DNA of 41,018 bases, taken from positions 1 through 41,018 of the forward strand of contig SCUD01000095.1 in assembly GCA_004297335.1 (NCBI GenBank), written 5' to 3'. Below, one piece after another: positions 17,674 to 26,054 of the stretch. Below the pieces are notes generated by a model. It worked only from the letters and a program-made list of their open reading frames with translations, was not told the origin of the DNA and did no database searches. Numbering within the stretch: position 1 is the stretch's first letter; each line of letters starts with the position of its first letter. The position numbers were made by a program, and so were the translations under genes. The DNA is from Gammaproteobacteria bacterium. GTDB lineage: Bacteria > Pseudomonadota > Gammaproteobacteria > Steroidobacterales > Steroidobacteraceae.

Positions 17674-18765
17674 ATGTCCCACCGCCTTGATGCCCCGCTC
17701 GCGCTGCTGGTGCGCGACTTCCTGGAGTTGCGCGCGCGCGACCGGGCGTTCGTGCTCGCGACTGTCATCACGACCGACGGCTCGACCTATCGTAAGGCCG
17801 GTACGCAGATGCTCATCAGCGCGGACTCCGAGCTGCGCGGCCTGCTGTCCGGCGGCTGCCTCGAGGTGGATCTGATCGAGCGAGCGCGCACCGTACTGGC
17901 CGATGGTCAGGCACGGCTGTCCGCCTACGATATGCGTGGCCCTGACGACGTGATCTTCGGCCTCGGCAGTGGTTGCGAGGGCGCAATGCAGATCCTGCTG
18001 CAGCGCGTCGGTCCGGCCGAGGACTGGCAGCCGCTGGCACAGGTGGCCGCATGTGCGGCACGCGGCAGCGCCGAAGTGCTGGCACTCATCGTGGACGGCC
18101 CGGCGGCGGGCCACTGCTGGTGGACCGGCGGCAGCAGTGTCCGCGCGGCTGAACCGGCCGCGGTGAGCGCAGCGCGCCAGCAAGCGGCGCGAGAACACGC
18201 GCCGGTACTCGCGACCGTGCCCTTCGCCGGCCAGCCCGCGCGGGTGCTCGCGCTGCCGCTCCAGCCGCCACCGGCGCTGCTCGTGCTCGGGGCCGGTCCG
18301 GATGCGGTCCCGCTCGCGCGCTTTGCGGCGCAACTGGGCTTCCTGGTCACGGTCTGCGACCACCGGCCCGCGCTTGCGCAGGCCGCACGCTTCGCCGGCT
18401 GCACGGTGCACTGCCTCGACCCCGCGCGCCTTGCAGTTCAACTGTCGGTATCCGCATTCGATGCGGCGGTCATCATGAGTCATCACCTGCCGTCGGACCG
18501 CATCTATCTGGAAGCGCTCGCCGCGGCACCACAGCCTGGTTTTGTCGGCCTGCTGGGCCCGGCCGCACGACGCGAGCGGTTGCTCAGCGAGATCGGACCG
18601 GCGGCGGCCGGGCTCACCGGCCGGCTGCGCGCACCGGTCGGCCTCGACATCGGGGCCCGGACGCCAGAGGCCATCGCGCTGGCGGTGATCGCGGAGATCC
18701 ATGCCTGGATCGCCGGGCGCCGCGGCCGCCCGTTCAGCGAGGCGCCGGATACGCCACGGCCATGA
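17674..18765 (+). CDS. xdhC: XdhC/CoxI-family molybdoenzyme maturation protein
   Basis: A 363-residue accessory protein. The N-terminal XdhC/CoxI domain has VITTDGSTYRKAGTQMLI and GLLSGGCLEVDL; the C-terminal XdhC Rossmann domain has LLVLGAGPDAVPLARFAAQLG, VIMSHHLPSDRIYLEALA and GLDIGARTPEAIALAVIAEI. The family binds molybdenum cofactor and promotes its sulfuration and insertion into xanthine dehydrogenase-type enzymes. No such enzyme is encoded here, so the client lies elsewhere or the gene has been separated from it. It fits with the molybdopterin genes at the start of the window. The stop overlaps the MATE gene start (ATGA). Confidence 0.92.
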   Translation: MSHRLDAPLALLVRDFLELRARDRAFVLATVITTDGSTYRKAGTQMLISADSELRGLLSGGCLEVDLIERARTVLADGQARLSAYDMRGPDDVIFGLGSGCEGAMQILLQRVGPAEDWQPLAQVAACAARGSAEVLALIVDGPAAGHCWWTGGSSVRAAEPAAVSAARQQAAREHAPVLATVPFAGQPARVLALPLQPPPALLVLGAGPDAVPLARFAAQLGFLVTVCDHRPALAQAARFAGCTVHCLDPARLAVQLSVSAFDAAVIMSHHLPSDRIYLEALAAAPQPGFVGLLGPAARRERLLSEIGPAAAGLTGRLRAPVGLDIGARTPEAIALAVIAEIHAWIAGRRGRPFSEAPDTPRP

Positions 18766-20192
18766 GCGCACCCGGCGCCAGCCCACAGCGCGTGCGGACA
18801 CTGCCGGCGCTGCGTCACGATGCGACCGGCCGGCGCCGCATCGACCAGCGTGCGATCCTCGCACTCGCGCTGCCGCTCGTACTCAACACGACGGTACAGG
18901 CGCTGCTGAACCTGACTGACACCTGGTTCATCGGGCGCCTGTCGACGACGGCCACCGCCGCCATGGCTGCGGTGCACTGGCTGTCGCTGCTCGCGCTGTT
19001 CCTGATCGGCGGTGTCGCGATGGGAGTGCAGACCCTCGTCGCCCAGGCCTTCGGCGCCGGGCGCTTCCGACGGGCGAGCCAGGCCGCCTGGCTCGGCCAG
19101 TGGGCCGCGCTGCTCACGCTGCCGGCTTTCCTCGCAGTGATCGCCCTCACACCGCGGATCCTGGGCCTGTTCGGGCTGCCCCCGGCGGTCGAGACGCTGG
19201 CACTCGACTACTGGGGCCCGCGCATGGTGGGCGGGCCGGCCGCGACGGCGCTGTGGGCCAGTGCCGCCTATTTCAATGGCATCGGGCGGACCCGCATACC
19301 GCTCGCGATCACCGTCGTGGTGGCCGCGACCAATGTCGTCCTCAACGAACTGCTGATCTTCCGGCTCGGCTTCGGCATTGCCGGCGCGGCCTGGGCAACG
19401 ACCATCGCACAGTTGCTGGGTGTAGTGCTCGCCATCGCGACGCTGCTGTGGCTGGAGCCACGGCGTTTCGCGGCCCACCTGACCTGGCGGCCGCGCGCCG
19501 CCCGTGTCGGTGCACTGGTTGCACTGGGGGTGCCGATGGCGATGACCGGCTGCATCGACATCGGCGCCGCCGCGCTGTTCCAGCTGATGCAGGTTCGCAT
19601 CGGTGTCGTGGACGGTGCGGCGACGCAGATCGTGATGATCTTCACCTCGCTCGCGTACATGCCGGGAATCGGTGTCGCGATGGCGGGCACGACGCTCGTC
19701 GGCCAGGCGATCGGTGCCGGCGACCGCGACTGGGCGGCGCGACTCGGCAATCGCGTCATCCTGATCGTCAGCGTCTTCATGGGCGGGCTCGGCATCGTGA
19801 TGGCGCTGCTCGGCACCTGGCTGGTGTCGCGATTCGTCAATCCCGCCGATCCGAACGCCGGGGCCGTGATCGCGCTGTGCACGACACTGCTGTGGATCGC
19901 GGCAGCCTACCAGTTCATGGATGGGGTGAACTTTGCCAGCAACTTCTGCCTGCGCGGCGCCGGTGACGTCCGGGTACCAGCCGTGCTGGTCTTCCTGCTG
20001 GTCACGCTGCTGTTCCTGCCACTGACCCATCTGCTGACCTTTGCACCGGGGCAGGGCTGGATCGCGGGAGCGCCGGGCCTCGGCCTCGGCGCCACCGGCG
20101 GCTGGCTGGCGCTGCTCGCCTACGTCGTCGCGCTCGGACCGGCGATGTGGCTGCGCTGGCGCCATGGTGCATGGCGCCATATCCGGCTGTAG
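18762..20192 (+). CDS. MATE-family multidrug/metabolite exporter
   Basis: A 476-residue inner-membrane protein with about twelve hydrophobic segments in two repeats. MATE signatures are LPLVLNTTVQALLNLTDTWFIGRL near the first helix and, in the second half, VPMAMTGCIDIGAAALFQ and GIGVAMAGTTLVGQAIGAG. Such proteins export cationic drugs or metabolites using H+ or Na+ gradients; the substrate is unknown. Translation is coupled to xdhC by ATGA, an unusual neighbour for a MATE gene. It ends 17 nt before the convergent FGE-fold gene. Confidence 0.93.
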   Translation: MSAPGASPQRVRTLPALRHDATGRRRIDQRAILALALPLVLNTTVQALLNLTDTWFIGRLSTTATAAMAAVHWLSLLALFLIGGVAMGVQTLVAQAFGAGRFRRASQAAWLGQWAALLTLPAFLAVIALTPRILGLFGLPPAVETLALDYWGPRMVGGPAATALWASAAYFNGIGRTRIPLAITVVVAATNVVLNELLIFRLGFGIAGAAWATTIAQLLGVVLAIATLLWLEPRRFAAHLTWRPRAARVGALVALGVPMAMTGCIDIGAAALFQLMQVRIGVVDGAATQIVMIFTSLAYMPGIGVAMAGTTLVGQAIGAGDRDWAARLGNRVILIVSVFMGGLGIVMALLGTWLVSRFVNPADPNAGAVIALCTTLLWIAAAYQFMDGVNFASNFCLRGAGDVRVPAVLVFLLVTLLFLPLTHLLTFAPGQGWIAGAPGLGLGATGGWLALLAYVVALGPAMWLRWRHGAWRHIRL

Positions 20193-20209
20193 CACCGGTC
20201 CACGCCTCG

Positions 20210-21127
20210 CTACTCGTACTCCCGGAGCACGCGAAAGCCGAGATCGGACTGGCGCAGCGCCGCCGGCTCCGCATCCCGCGCGGCGGCGCGCGCCTCGCGC
20301 GGCCGGCTGGCCCAGGATCCACCGCGTACGACCACCCTCTCGCAGCCGCCCTGCCAGGTCCAGGCTTGCGCATCGATCGGACGGCCGAGATAACTCGCCG
20401 TGTAGCAGTCCTGGACCCATTCGCGCGCGTTGCCGATGATGTCGCGGATCCCGAAGGCATTGGGCCGGTAGCGACCCACCGGCGCGAGGCCGGCCGCCCG
20501 ATCGTCGCAGCGCGCATTCGGCCAGGCGAAGTGCCATACATCCACGGCCGTGGCGTCGTAGACATTCGCGTAATCGCAGGCCAGCGACAGCGTGACCTCC
20601 TCGTGCGAGTCGCGCTCGGCCCAGAAGCGCGCAAACGACGTGCCCCCGCGGGCCGCGTACTCCCACTCCGCCTCGGAGGGCAGCCGATAGCGGCGGCCAC
20701 TCTCGCGCGCCAGCCAGTCCGCATAGGCGCGCGCATCATCCCAGTTCACGCAGACGACGGGCTCGTCATCGGCGGGCGGAGCCGCGAAACCCGGGTCGCG
20801 CCAGCCGCGGTCGCGCTCGCGGACCCACTGCCCGCCCAGCCAGACGCGGCAACCGGGCGCCGGCTCATTTCCGGTCGCCTCGACGTACCGCCGGAACTGG
20901 CCGACCGTGACCTCGTGCACCGCGATATAGAACGGCCGCGCGATGGTCATCACGAGCTGCGGAATCTCATCGCGGGCCGCGTCCGGCCCGACGCGCTCCG
21001 CAGGCGTGCCCATCACGAAGTTCCCCGGCGGCACCAGCGCGAGCTCCGGGCAGGCCTCGCAATCACGCTCCTGCGCACTCACCGCCGCCGCCACCAGGCA
21101 CATCACGACTGCCAGCAGCCACTGCAT
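20210..21127 (-). CDS. Secreted FGE-sulfatase-domain (SUMF1/PvdO-like) protein, copy 2
   Basis: 305 residues with a Sec signal (about residues 1-19, cleaved near VSA-QE), then a cysteine pair CEACPE, then an FGE-fold domain: LVPPGNFVMGTP, HEVTVGQFRRYVEATG, PVVCVNWDDARAYADWLA, YRLPSEAEWEYAARGG, IRDIIGNAREWVQDCY and VRGGSWASRP ending LGFRVLREY. The catalytic cysteine pair of genuine formylglycine-generating enzymes (just after the GGS motif) is absent, so it is unlikely to make formylglycine. It is a paralogue of the gene directly upstream and starts inside that gene's stop (TGATG; ATG at 21127, alternatively TTG at 21130). Probably periplasmic. Confidence 0.88.
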   Translation of the reverse strand: MQWLLAVVMCLVAAAVSAQERDCEACPELALVPPGNFVMGTPAERVGPDAARDEIPQLVMTIARPFYIAVHEVTVGQFRRYVEATGNEPAPGCRVWLGGQWVRERDRGWRDPGFAAPPADDEPVVCVNWDDARAYADWLARESGRRYRLPSEAEWEYAARGGTSFARFWAERDSHEEVTLSLACDYANVYDATAVDVWHFAWPNARCDDRAAGLAPVGRYRPNAFGIRDIIGNAREWVQDCYTASYLGRPIDAQAWTWQGGCERVVVRGGSWASRPREARAAARDAEPAALRQSDLGFRVLREYE

Positions 21128-22089
21128 CAATGCTCCCCACCAGACGCCGTCCGGTCCCCGAGATCGAGCGCGACGCGGAATCCGGTGTCGTCAGCCCGGT
21201 CGTTGCCATCAGCCGCGGCGCGCGCCGCACTCGTGGCCGCATCCGGCGGCGACAGCCAGCTGCCGCCGCGCACGACACGCTGCCCGCAGCCGCCCAGCCA
21301 GGTCCAGGCCCGGCCATCGCGTGGTCGACCGGCATAGCTGCCAGTCGCACAGTCCTCGACCCACTCACGGACATTGCCGATCATGTCGTGCAGGCCGTAG
21401 GGATTCGCGAGGAAACTGCCCGCCGGCGCGAGATCCGCGTAACCGTCGCGGCAGCCGGCGTGATCCCAGCCAAGGCGATAGCTGGCCGCCGTAGTGACGT
21501 CATAGGTGTTGGTCTGGTCGCAGCCATCCTCGGCCTCCTCACCCCAGGGTCGCAATCCCATCGATCCGCCACGGGCGGCGTACTCCCATTCCGCCTCTGA
21601 CGGCAGGCGATAGGGTTCGCCGGTCTTCTGTGCGAGCCAGCGGGCATAAACGGTCGCATCGGCATGCGAGACGCAGCTGACCGGGTGATCGTCGACAGGC
21701 TGCGCCGGGGTGGCCGGATTCTTCCAGTCGCGGCGTGCGTCCTCGTTGAAACGCGCCAGGGTGGGATCCCAGGTCCGGCAGCCGGGTCGCGGCTCGTGGC
21801 CGCTGTCCTCGATGAAGCGGGCGTATTGGCGGCGGGTCACCTCCAGGCGGCTGAGCGCAAACGGCGCCTGAATCCGCATCGCTACCGGTTCCGCCTCAGC
21901 GGCCGCCGCACCAGACCTTCGCTCGGCGCCGGGCCGGCCCATCACGAAGCTGCCCGCCGGAATCACGATCATCTCCGGGCAGTCGTCACAGGCACGGAAT
22001 GCAGTTCCTGGAGCCGGAGGTGCCGCGGCTGCCATCAACGGCAGCAGGATCAGGCCCGGCAACCACGAGCATCGGCGCGCCAGTCTCAA
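21127..22089 (-). CDS. Secreted FGE-sulfatase-domain (SUMF1/PvdO-like) protein, copy 1
   Basis: 320 residues. A basic N-terminus and hydrophobic core (about 8-24) look like a Sec signal. The mature part opens with CDDCPEMIVIPAGSFVMGRPG and continues with SRLEVTRRQYARFIEDSGHEP, PVSCVSHADATVYARWLA, YRLPSEAEWEYAARGG, LHDMIGNVREWVEDCATG and VRGGSWLSPP ending GFRVAL. It shares order and spacing with the downstream copy, so the two arose by tandem duplication and have diverged. No Cys pair follows the GGS motif. The start is TTG at 22089, overlapping the HtrA stop (TTGA). The conserved DxC-xxC pair near the N-terminus could form a disulfide. Confidence 0.87.
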   Translation of the reverse strand: MRLARRCSWLPGLILLPLMAAAAPPAPGTAFRACDDCPEMIVIPAGSFVMGRPGAERRSGAAAAEAEPVAMRIQAPFALSRLEVTRRQYARFIEDSGHEPRPGCRTWDPTLARFNEDARRDWKNPATPAQPVDDHPVSCVSHADATVYARWLAQKTGEPYRLPSEAEWEYAARGGSMGLRPWGEEAEDGCDQTNTYDVTTAASYRLGWDHAGCRDGYADLAPAGSFLANPYGLHDMIGNVREWVEDCATGSYAGRPRDGRAWTWLGGCGQRVVRGGSWLSPPDAATSAARAAADGNDRADDTGFRVALDLGDRTASGGEH

Positions 22090-23549
22090 GACCCGACCCT
22101 CACCGGTACGTAGATCTCGGCATCACCGCGCTGGATCAACAGCGCGACCGTTGCACCTCCCGCACCGACGGCGCTGCGAAATTCCGCGAGTGTGGCGACC
22201 GCTACCCCATTGACTGCGAGCAACACATCACCGGGCTGCACGCCAGCCTGCTCCGCCGGGCCGTCCACTGCCTCGACGACCAGCCGCCCCTCGGTGTCGA
22301 GCTGTGCCCGCTCCCGGCCAGTCAATGGCCGCACGGCCAGGCCGAGCCGGCCCGTGTCCGGATCGCCGGACTGCCGGCTCGCCGCAATTTTCGGCTCGTC
22401 CTCGAGTGCACCGACCCGCACGGCAATCCGGCGCTCGGACTTGCCGCGCCAGACGGTCAGGACGCTCTCGGCCCCCGGCTTGACCGCCGCAATCAACGCC
22501 GGTACCTCACCCGATCGCTCCAGCGCACGACCATCCACCGCGAGGATCACGTCGCCGGCCTTCAGTCCGGCCTGCTCGGCCGGCCCGCCCCGCTCCACCT
22601 GGCTGATCAGCGCCCCATGCGGCCGGCTGAGTCCGAAGGAATCGGCGAGCGCCTGGTCCACCTCCTGGATGGTCACGCCGATACGCCCGCGCTCGACCCG
22701 CCCGTTCGCGACCAGCTGTTCCTTGACCGTCATCGCGAGGTCAATCGGAATGGCGAAGGACACGCCCTGGTACCCGCCCGTGCGACTGTAGATCTGCGAG
22801 TTGATGCCGATCACCTCGCCCCGCAGGTTGAACAGCGGGCCGCCCGAGTTGCCGGGATTCACTGCGACATCCGTCTGGATGAACGGCGTGTAGGCATCAC
22901 CGGGCAGCGAGCGCGCAGTCGCGCTGACAATGCCTGCCGTCACCGAGTTCTCGAATCCGAACGGCGAGCCGATCGCCACCACCCACTGGCCCGGTCGGAG
23001 CGTGCCCGGATCACCGACGCGCACATGCGGCAGGCCGGTGGCATCGATCTTCAGCACCGCGATATCGGTGCGCTCATCGACCCCGACCACGCGCGCCGCG
23101 TATTCGCGCCGATCGGTCATGCGCACCGTCACCTCGCGCGCGCCGTCGACGACATGGGCGTTGGTCAGCAGGTAACCATCGGCGCTGACCAGGAAACCCG
23201 AGCCCTCGCCCCGCGCGATCGGCGGTTGCGGACCGCGCGGAGGACCGAAGCCGAAGCGGCGGAAGAAGTCGTACAGCGGGTCACCGGGACCAATGCCTGG
23301 CGGCCCGGCCTCGCCGGTGTCATGGCGCACGATCGTCGCGACGTTGACGACTGCGGGTCCCCAGGCCGTGACCAGCGCACTGAAGTCCGGCAGCCCGGTC
23401 ACGGCGACCTGCGGCGACGGCGCGGCCGTTGCCACCACCGGCGGGGCCGGAGACGGCGCTGCAGGAATGCGGGGGGCAGCGGTATCACCGCCGCAGGCCG
23501 CCAGGGCCAGCATCAGGACAGGCATCGAGAAGCGGCTGATTCGGCGCAT
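22086..23549 (-). CDS. HtrA/Deg-family serine protease with lipoprotein signal and two PDZ domains
   Basis: 487 residues. The N-terminus MRRISRFSMPVLMLALAAC ends in a lipobox (LAAC, Cys19), so the enzyme should be lipid-anchored. A Pro/Ala-rich linker (about 22-50) leads to the trypsin-like domain with His132 (TNAHVVDG), Asp162 (RTDIAVLKID) and Ser235 (NPGNSGGPL). PDZ1 spans about 285-375 (HGALISQVERGGPAEQAGLKAG) and PDZ2 about 400-487 (VDGPAEQAGVQPGDVLLAVNG). HtrA proteases degrade or refold damaged envelope proteins. The ATG at 23549 has GGAG upstream and yields this signal; upstream in-frame codons lack one. Two FGE-fold genes follow with overlapping codons. dacB is divergent, 86 nt away. 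Confidence 0.93.
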   Translation of the reverse strand: MRRISRFSMPVLMLALAACGGDTAAPRIPAAPSPAPPVVATAAPSPQVAVTGLPDFSALVTAWGPAVVNVATIVRHDTGEAGPPGIGPGDPLYDFFRRFGFGPPRGPQPPIARGEGSGFLVSADGYLLTNAHVVDGAREVTVRMTDRREYAARVVGVDERTDIAVLKIDATGLPHVRVGDPGTLRPGQWVVAIGSPFGFENSVTAGIVSATARSLPGDAYTPFIQTDVAVNPGNSGGPLFNLRGEVIGINSQIYSRTGGYQGVSFAIPIDLAMTVKEQLVANGRVERGRIGVTIQEVDQALADSFGLSRPHGALISQVERGGPAEQAGLKAGDVILAVDGRALERSGEVPALIAAVKPGAESVLTVWRGKSERRIAVRVGALEDEPKIAASRQSGDPDTGRLGLAVRPLTGRERAQLDTEGRLVVEAVDGPAEQAGVQPGDVLLAVNGVAVATLAEFRSAVGAGGATVALLIQRGDAEIYVPVRVGS

Positions 23550-23635
23550 CGGATCTCCAGCGACGGTGTCGGCGCCCGGCATGTGACCGCGGTACCGCCT
23601 GCAAGTTGCAGCAGCGGCCGCTAGTATTGCCGCCA

Positions 23636-25051
23636 ATGATATTCCGTATCCTGGGTTCCCTGCTGATCGCCCTGTTCGCCACCGCGCTGGGAGCCAACGA
23701 CCTGCCGCCGAGGCCCCGCGCCGTGTTGAAGCAGCAGCTGGTGCCGGAGTCCGCTGTGACCGTGGTCGTACGTGAAGCTGCATCTGGCGACAGCCTCGTC
23801 GAACTCAATTCCGGCTCCGTGCGCGCGCCGGCCTCGACGATGAAGCTGCTGCCGACCTGGGCCGCGCTCGAGATCCTCGGACCTGCCTACAGCTGGAAGA
23901 CCCGGGTCTGGTCGGAGGTGCCGGTCCGGCGCGGGGTGCTGGAAGGCAATCTCTATCTGCAGGGAGGTGGAGACCCACTGCTGACGATCGAGCACTGGTG
24001 GCGCCTCGTCGCCGACCTGCGCAGCAGCGGACTGCGGGCCATCCGCGGTGACATCGTCGTCGACCAGACCCGCTTCGCGCCGCTCGACGAGCGGCCTGGG
24101 GACTTCGATGGGCAGAGCTGGCGAACCTACAACGTGCTGCCCGATGCACTGCTGGTGAACTGGCAGTCCGCGGAGTTCACGATCCGGCCGGCCGACGACG
24201 GCCGCCGGGTCGCGGTGGAGGTGACCCCCTACCCGGAGGGCCTGGTCATCGAAAATCGCTCCCAGCTGACCGCCGGCCGCTGCGCCGGGCGAAATCGCGG
24301 CGTCACGCTGGCCAGCCCGCCCGGCCAGCCGCACCGGATCATCGTCACCGGAACCCTGGCTTCGAGTTGCCCCGGCCAGAGCGTGCGCCGCGTGATCATG
24401 GAGCCGGCTGAATTCGCCTGGGGCACCTTCGTCACCCTGTGGCGCCAGCAGGGTGGCGAATTCCAGGGCCAGATGCGCCGCGCAGCGGTGCCCCCGACCG
24501 CACGGCTGCTGCTGACCCAGGAGTCCCAGTCGCTCGGCGAGATCATCCGCATCACCAACAAGTTCTCCAGCAACATGATGGCCCGCACGCTCGTGCTTAC
24601 GCTCGCAGCCGAGAAGGCCGGCACACCGGCCACCACGGCGGCCGGCGAGGCAGTCATCGGCAGCTGGTTGCAGGAGCGGGGGCTCAACTTTCCGGAGCTC
24701 GTCATCGGCAATGGCTCCGGCCTGTCCCGCGAGGCGCGGATCTCGGGCGACAGCATGGCGCGGCTGCTGCAGGCTGCCTGGCGCGGCCCTTACGCTCCCG
24801 AATTCCTGGGGTCGCTGGCTCTCGGCGGACTCGACGGCACGCTGCGCCAGCGCTTTGCGCAGCTCAGGGATCCCAGCCGGATCCGCATGAAGACCGGATC
24901 GCTGAACGGCGTCAGCAGTATCGCCGGGTATGTCACCGGGGAGTCCGGTCGCGTCTACGTGGTCGTCATCTTCGTCAACCACGCCGGGGCACAGGGCGGC
25001 ACCGGCCAGCGGATCCAGGAGGCGGTGATCGACTGGGTACTGCGGCAGTAG
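23636..25051 (+). CDS. dacB: D-alanyl-D-alanine carboxypeptidase/endopeptidase DacB (PBP4)
   Basis: A 471-residue S13-family penicillin-binding protein. A signal peptide occupies about residues 1-20. The active-site SxxK is Ser67-Lys70 (ASTMK), the SxN motif is SSN in NKFSSNMMAR, and KTG is in RMKTGSLNGVSS. The large insertion between SxxK and SxN typical of PBP4 is present. It would trim or cleave peptidoglycan cross-links in the periplasm. The ATG at 23636 is preferred because it places the signal sequence correctly. The gene is alone on its strand; its neighbours on both sides are transcribed on the other strand. Confidence 0.96.
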   Translation: MIFRILGSLLIALFATALGANDLPPRPRAVLKQQLVPESAVTVVVREAASGDSLVELNSGSVRAPASTMKLLPTWAALEILGPAYSWKTRVWSEVPVRRGVLEGNLYLQGGGDPLLTIEHWWRLVADLRSSGLRAIRGDIVVDQTRFAPLDERPGDFDGQSWRTYNVLPDALLVNWQSAEFTIRPADDGRRVAVEVTPYPEGLVIENRSQLTAGRCAGRNRGVTLASPPGQPHRIIVTGTLASSCPGQSVRRVIMEPAEFAWGTFVTLWRQQGGEFQGQMRRAAVPPTARLLLTQESQSLGEIIRITNKFSSNMMARTLVLTLAAEKAGTPATTAAGEAVIGSWLQERGLNFPELVIGNGSGLSREARISGDSMARLLQAAWRGPYAPEFLGSLALGGLDGTLRQRFAQLRDPSRIRMKTGSLNGVSSIAGYVTGESGRVYVVVIFVNHAGAQGGTGQRIQEAVIDWVLRQ

Positions 25052-25083
25052 GCCGGCCCGTTCGCCCGGCCAGTGCCGGTGGC

Positions 25084-26049
25084 TCAGCGCTGGTACTGGC
25101 GCGCGGCGGCGGCGAGTTCCGCGGCGACGCGGGCCCGCAGTGACGGTGGTCCCAGCACCTCGACACCCGCACCGTGACGCAGCAGGTCCATGACGAGCTC
25201 GGGCTCCTGGCTGTAAGGCAGCTCCAGGACATAGCTGCCATCGGCCTCGAGGCGCCCGACCTGGCGCGAATGCCAGACCTCGTCGGCGACCCAGCGCGCG
25301 CTCGCCGGCGCAAAACGCAACACCGCTATCTGGGTGCTGGCCCCGGCAAAGATCCCGTAGCCCGCCTCGAGCACGCGGTCGAGCTCGCCCTCGTCCAGGT
25401 CGAGCGCCGGTTCCTCGAGCGCCGTGGCAGTGAGGATCGCATCCACCGCAAACACCCGCAGCGCCTGGCGCTCGTGGCACCACGCGTCGAGGTACCAGTT
25501 GTAACGGTAATGCACCAGCCGCTGCGGCGATACTTCGCGCGCGGTCTCGCGACCGCTCTGGCGCCCGCGGTAGCGCAGGCGCAGGCGCCGGCGACCCAGC
25601 AACGCGACCGACAGGGCCTCGAACACTTCGCGGTCCACGCGTCGCGATCCGACCGGCAGCACGCGGATGCGCCGTCTCAGTTCGTGATGCCCATGGTCTC
25701 CATGCTCGAGCAGCGCCGTGAGTCGCGCCCGCAACGGCGCTAGTGGCCGGCCGAGCAGGCCCGGTTCGAGTCGCGCCAGCAGGTGCTCGATCTCCAGCAG
25801 CGCATAGACCTCGCCGGGGCTGAACCACACGCCCGGCAGCTCCTGGACGCTGGCTCCGGGCTCAAGCACGTAGGCCTGCCGGCTGGCCGACCAGGTGATC
25901 GGCATGTGCAGCCGGTCGCGCAGGTACTCGAGGTCACGCTTGAAGGTGGCCGGCGAGACTTCGAGGTCCTCGAGGACCTCGCGCCGCGTCAGCGCGCCCT
26001 TCTCGATCAGCCGGTGCCGGATGCGATAAAAGCGCTCCGTCCGGTCCAC
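25084..26049 (-). CDS. YafY-type transcriptional regulator: HTH plus WYL domain
   Basis: A 321-residue regulator. The N-terminal winged helix (about 1-65) reads FYRIRHRLIEKGALTRREVL and SPATFKRDLEYLRDRL. The WYL domain (about 135-225) has LRLRYRGRQSGRETAREVSPQRLVHYRYNWYLDAWCHERQALRVF in part, and the C-terminal WCX extension follows (about 235-315). WYL proteins sense small ligands or single-stranded nucleic acids and often regulate DNA damage or defence genes. It starts 5 nt after the NYN/LOTUS gene, so it is the last gene of that three-gene unit. Confidence 0.92.
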   Translation of the reverse strand: MDRTERFYRIRHRLIEKGALTRREVLEDLEVSPATFKRDLEYLRDRLHMPITWSASRQAYVLEPGASVQELPGVWFSPGEVYALLEIEHLLARLEPGLLGRPLAPLRARLTALLEHGDHGHHELRRRIRVLPVGSRRVDREVFEALSVALLGRRRLRLRYRGRQSGRETAREVSPQRLVHYRYNWYLDAWCHERQALRVFAVDAILTATALEEPALDLDEGELDRVLEAGYGIFAGASTQIAVLRFAPASARWVADEVWHSRQVGRLEADGSYVLELPYSQEPELVMDLLRHGAGVEVLGPPSLRARVAAELAAAARQYQR

Positions 26050-26054
26050 GCGGT

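Noticed and set aside
18504-20666. 720-codon open frame on the minus strand across xdhC, MATE and the FGE gene
   Set aside because: It crosses three clearly supported genes, contains Gln/Arg/His-rich repetitive sequence and lacks any family signature.
20210-22089. Formylglycine-generating (sulfatase-activating) activity for the two FGE-fold proteins
   Set aside because: The cysteine pair that follows the GGS motif in active enzymes is missing in both, and no sulfatase gene is nearby.
25051-25071. GGCCGG/CCGGCC hairpin in the gap between dacB and the WYL gene
   Set aside because: Only six pairs with a nine-base loop and no T run; too weak to call a terminator in DNA this GC-rich.
23621-25828. 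735-codon open frame on the minus strand opposite dacB and running into the WYL regulator region
   Set aside because: dacB and the WYL gene have intact motifs; this frame has none and reflects GC-driven lack of stops.
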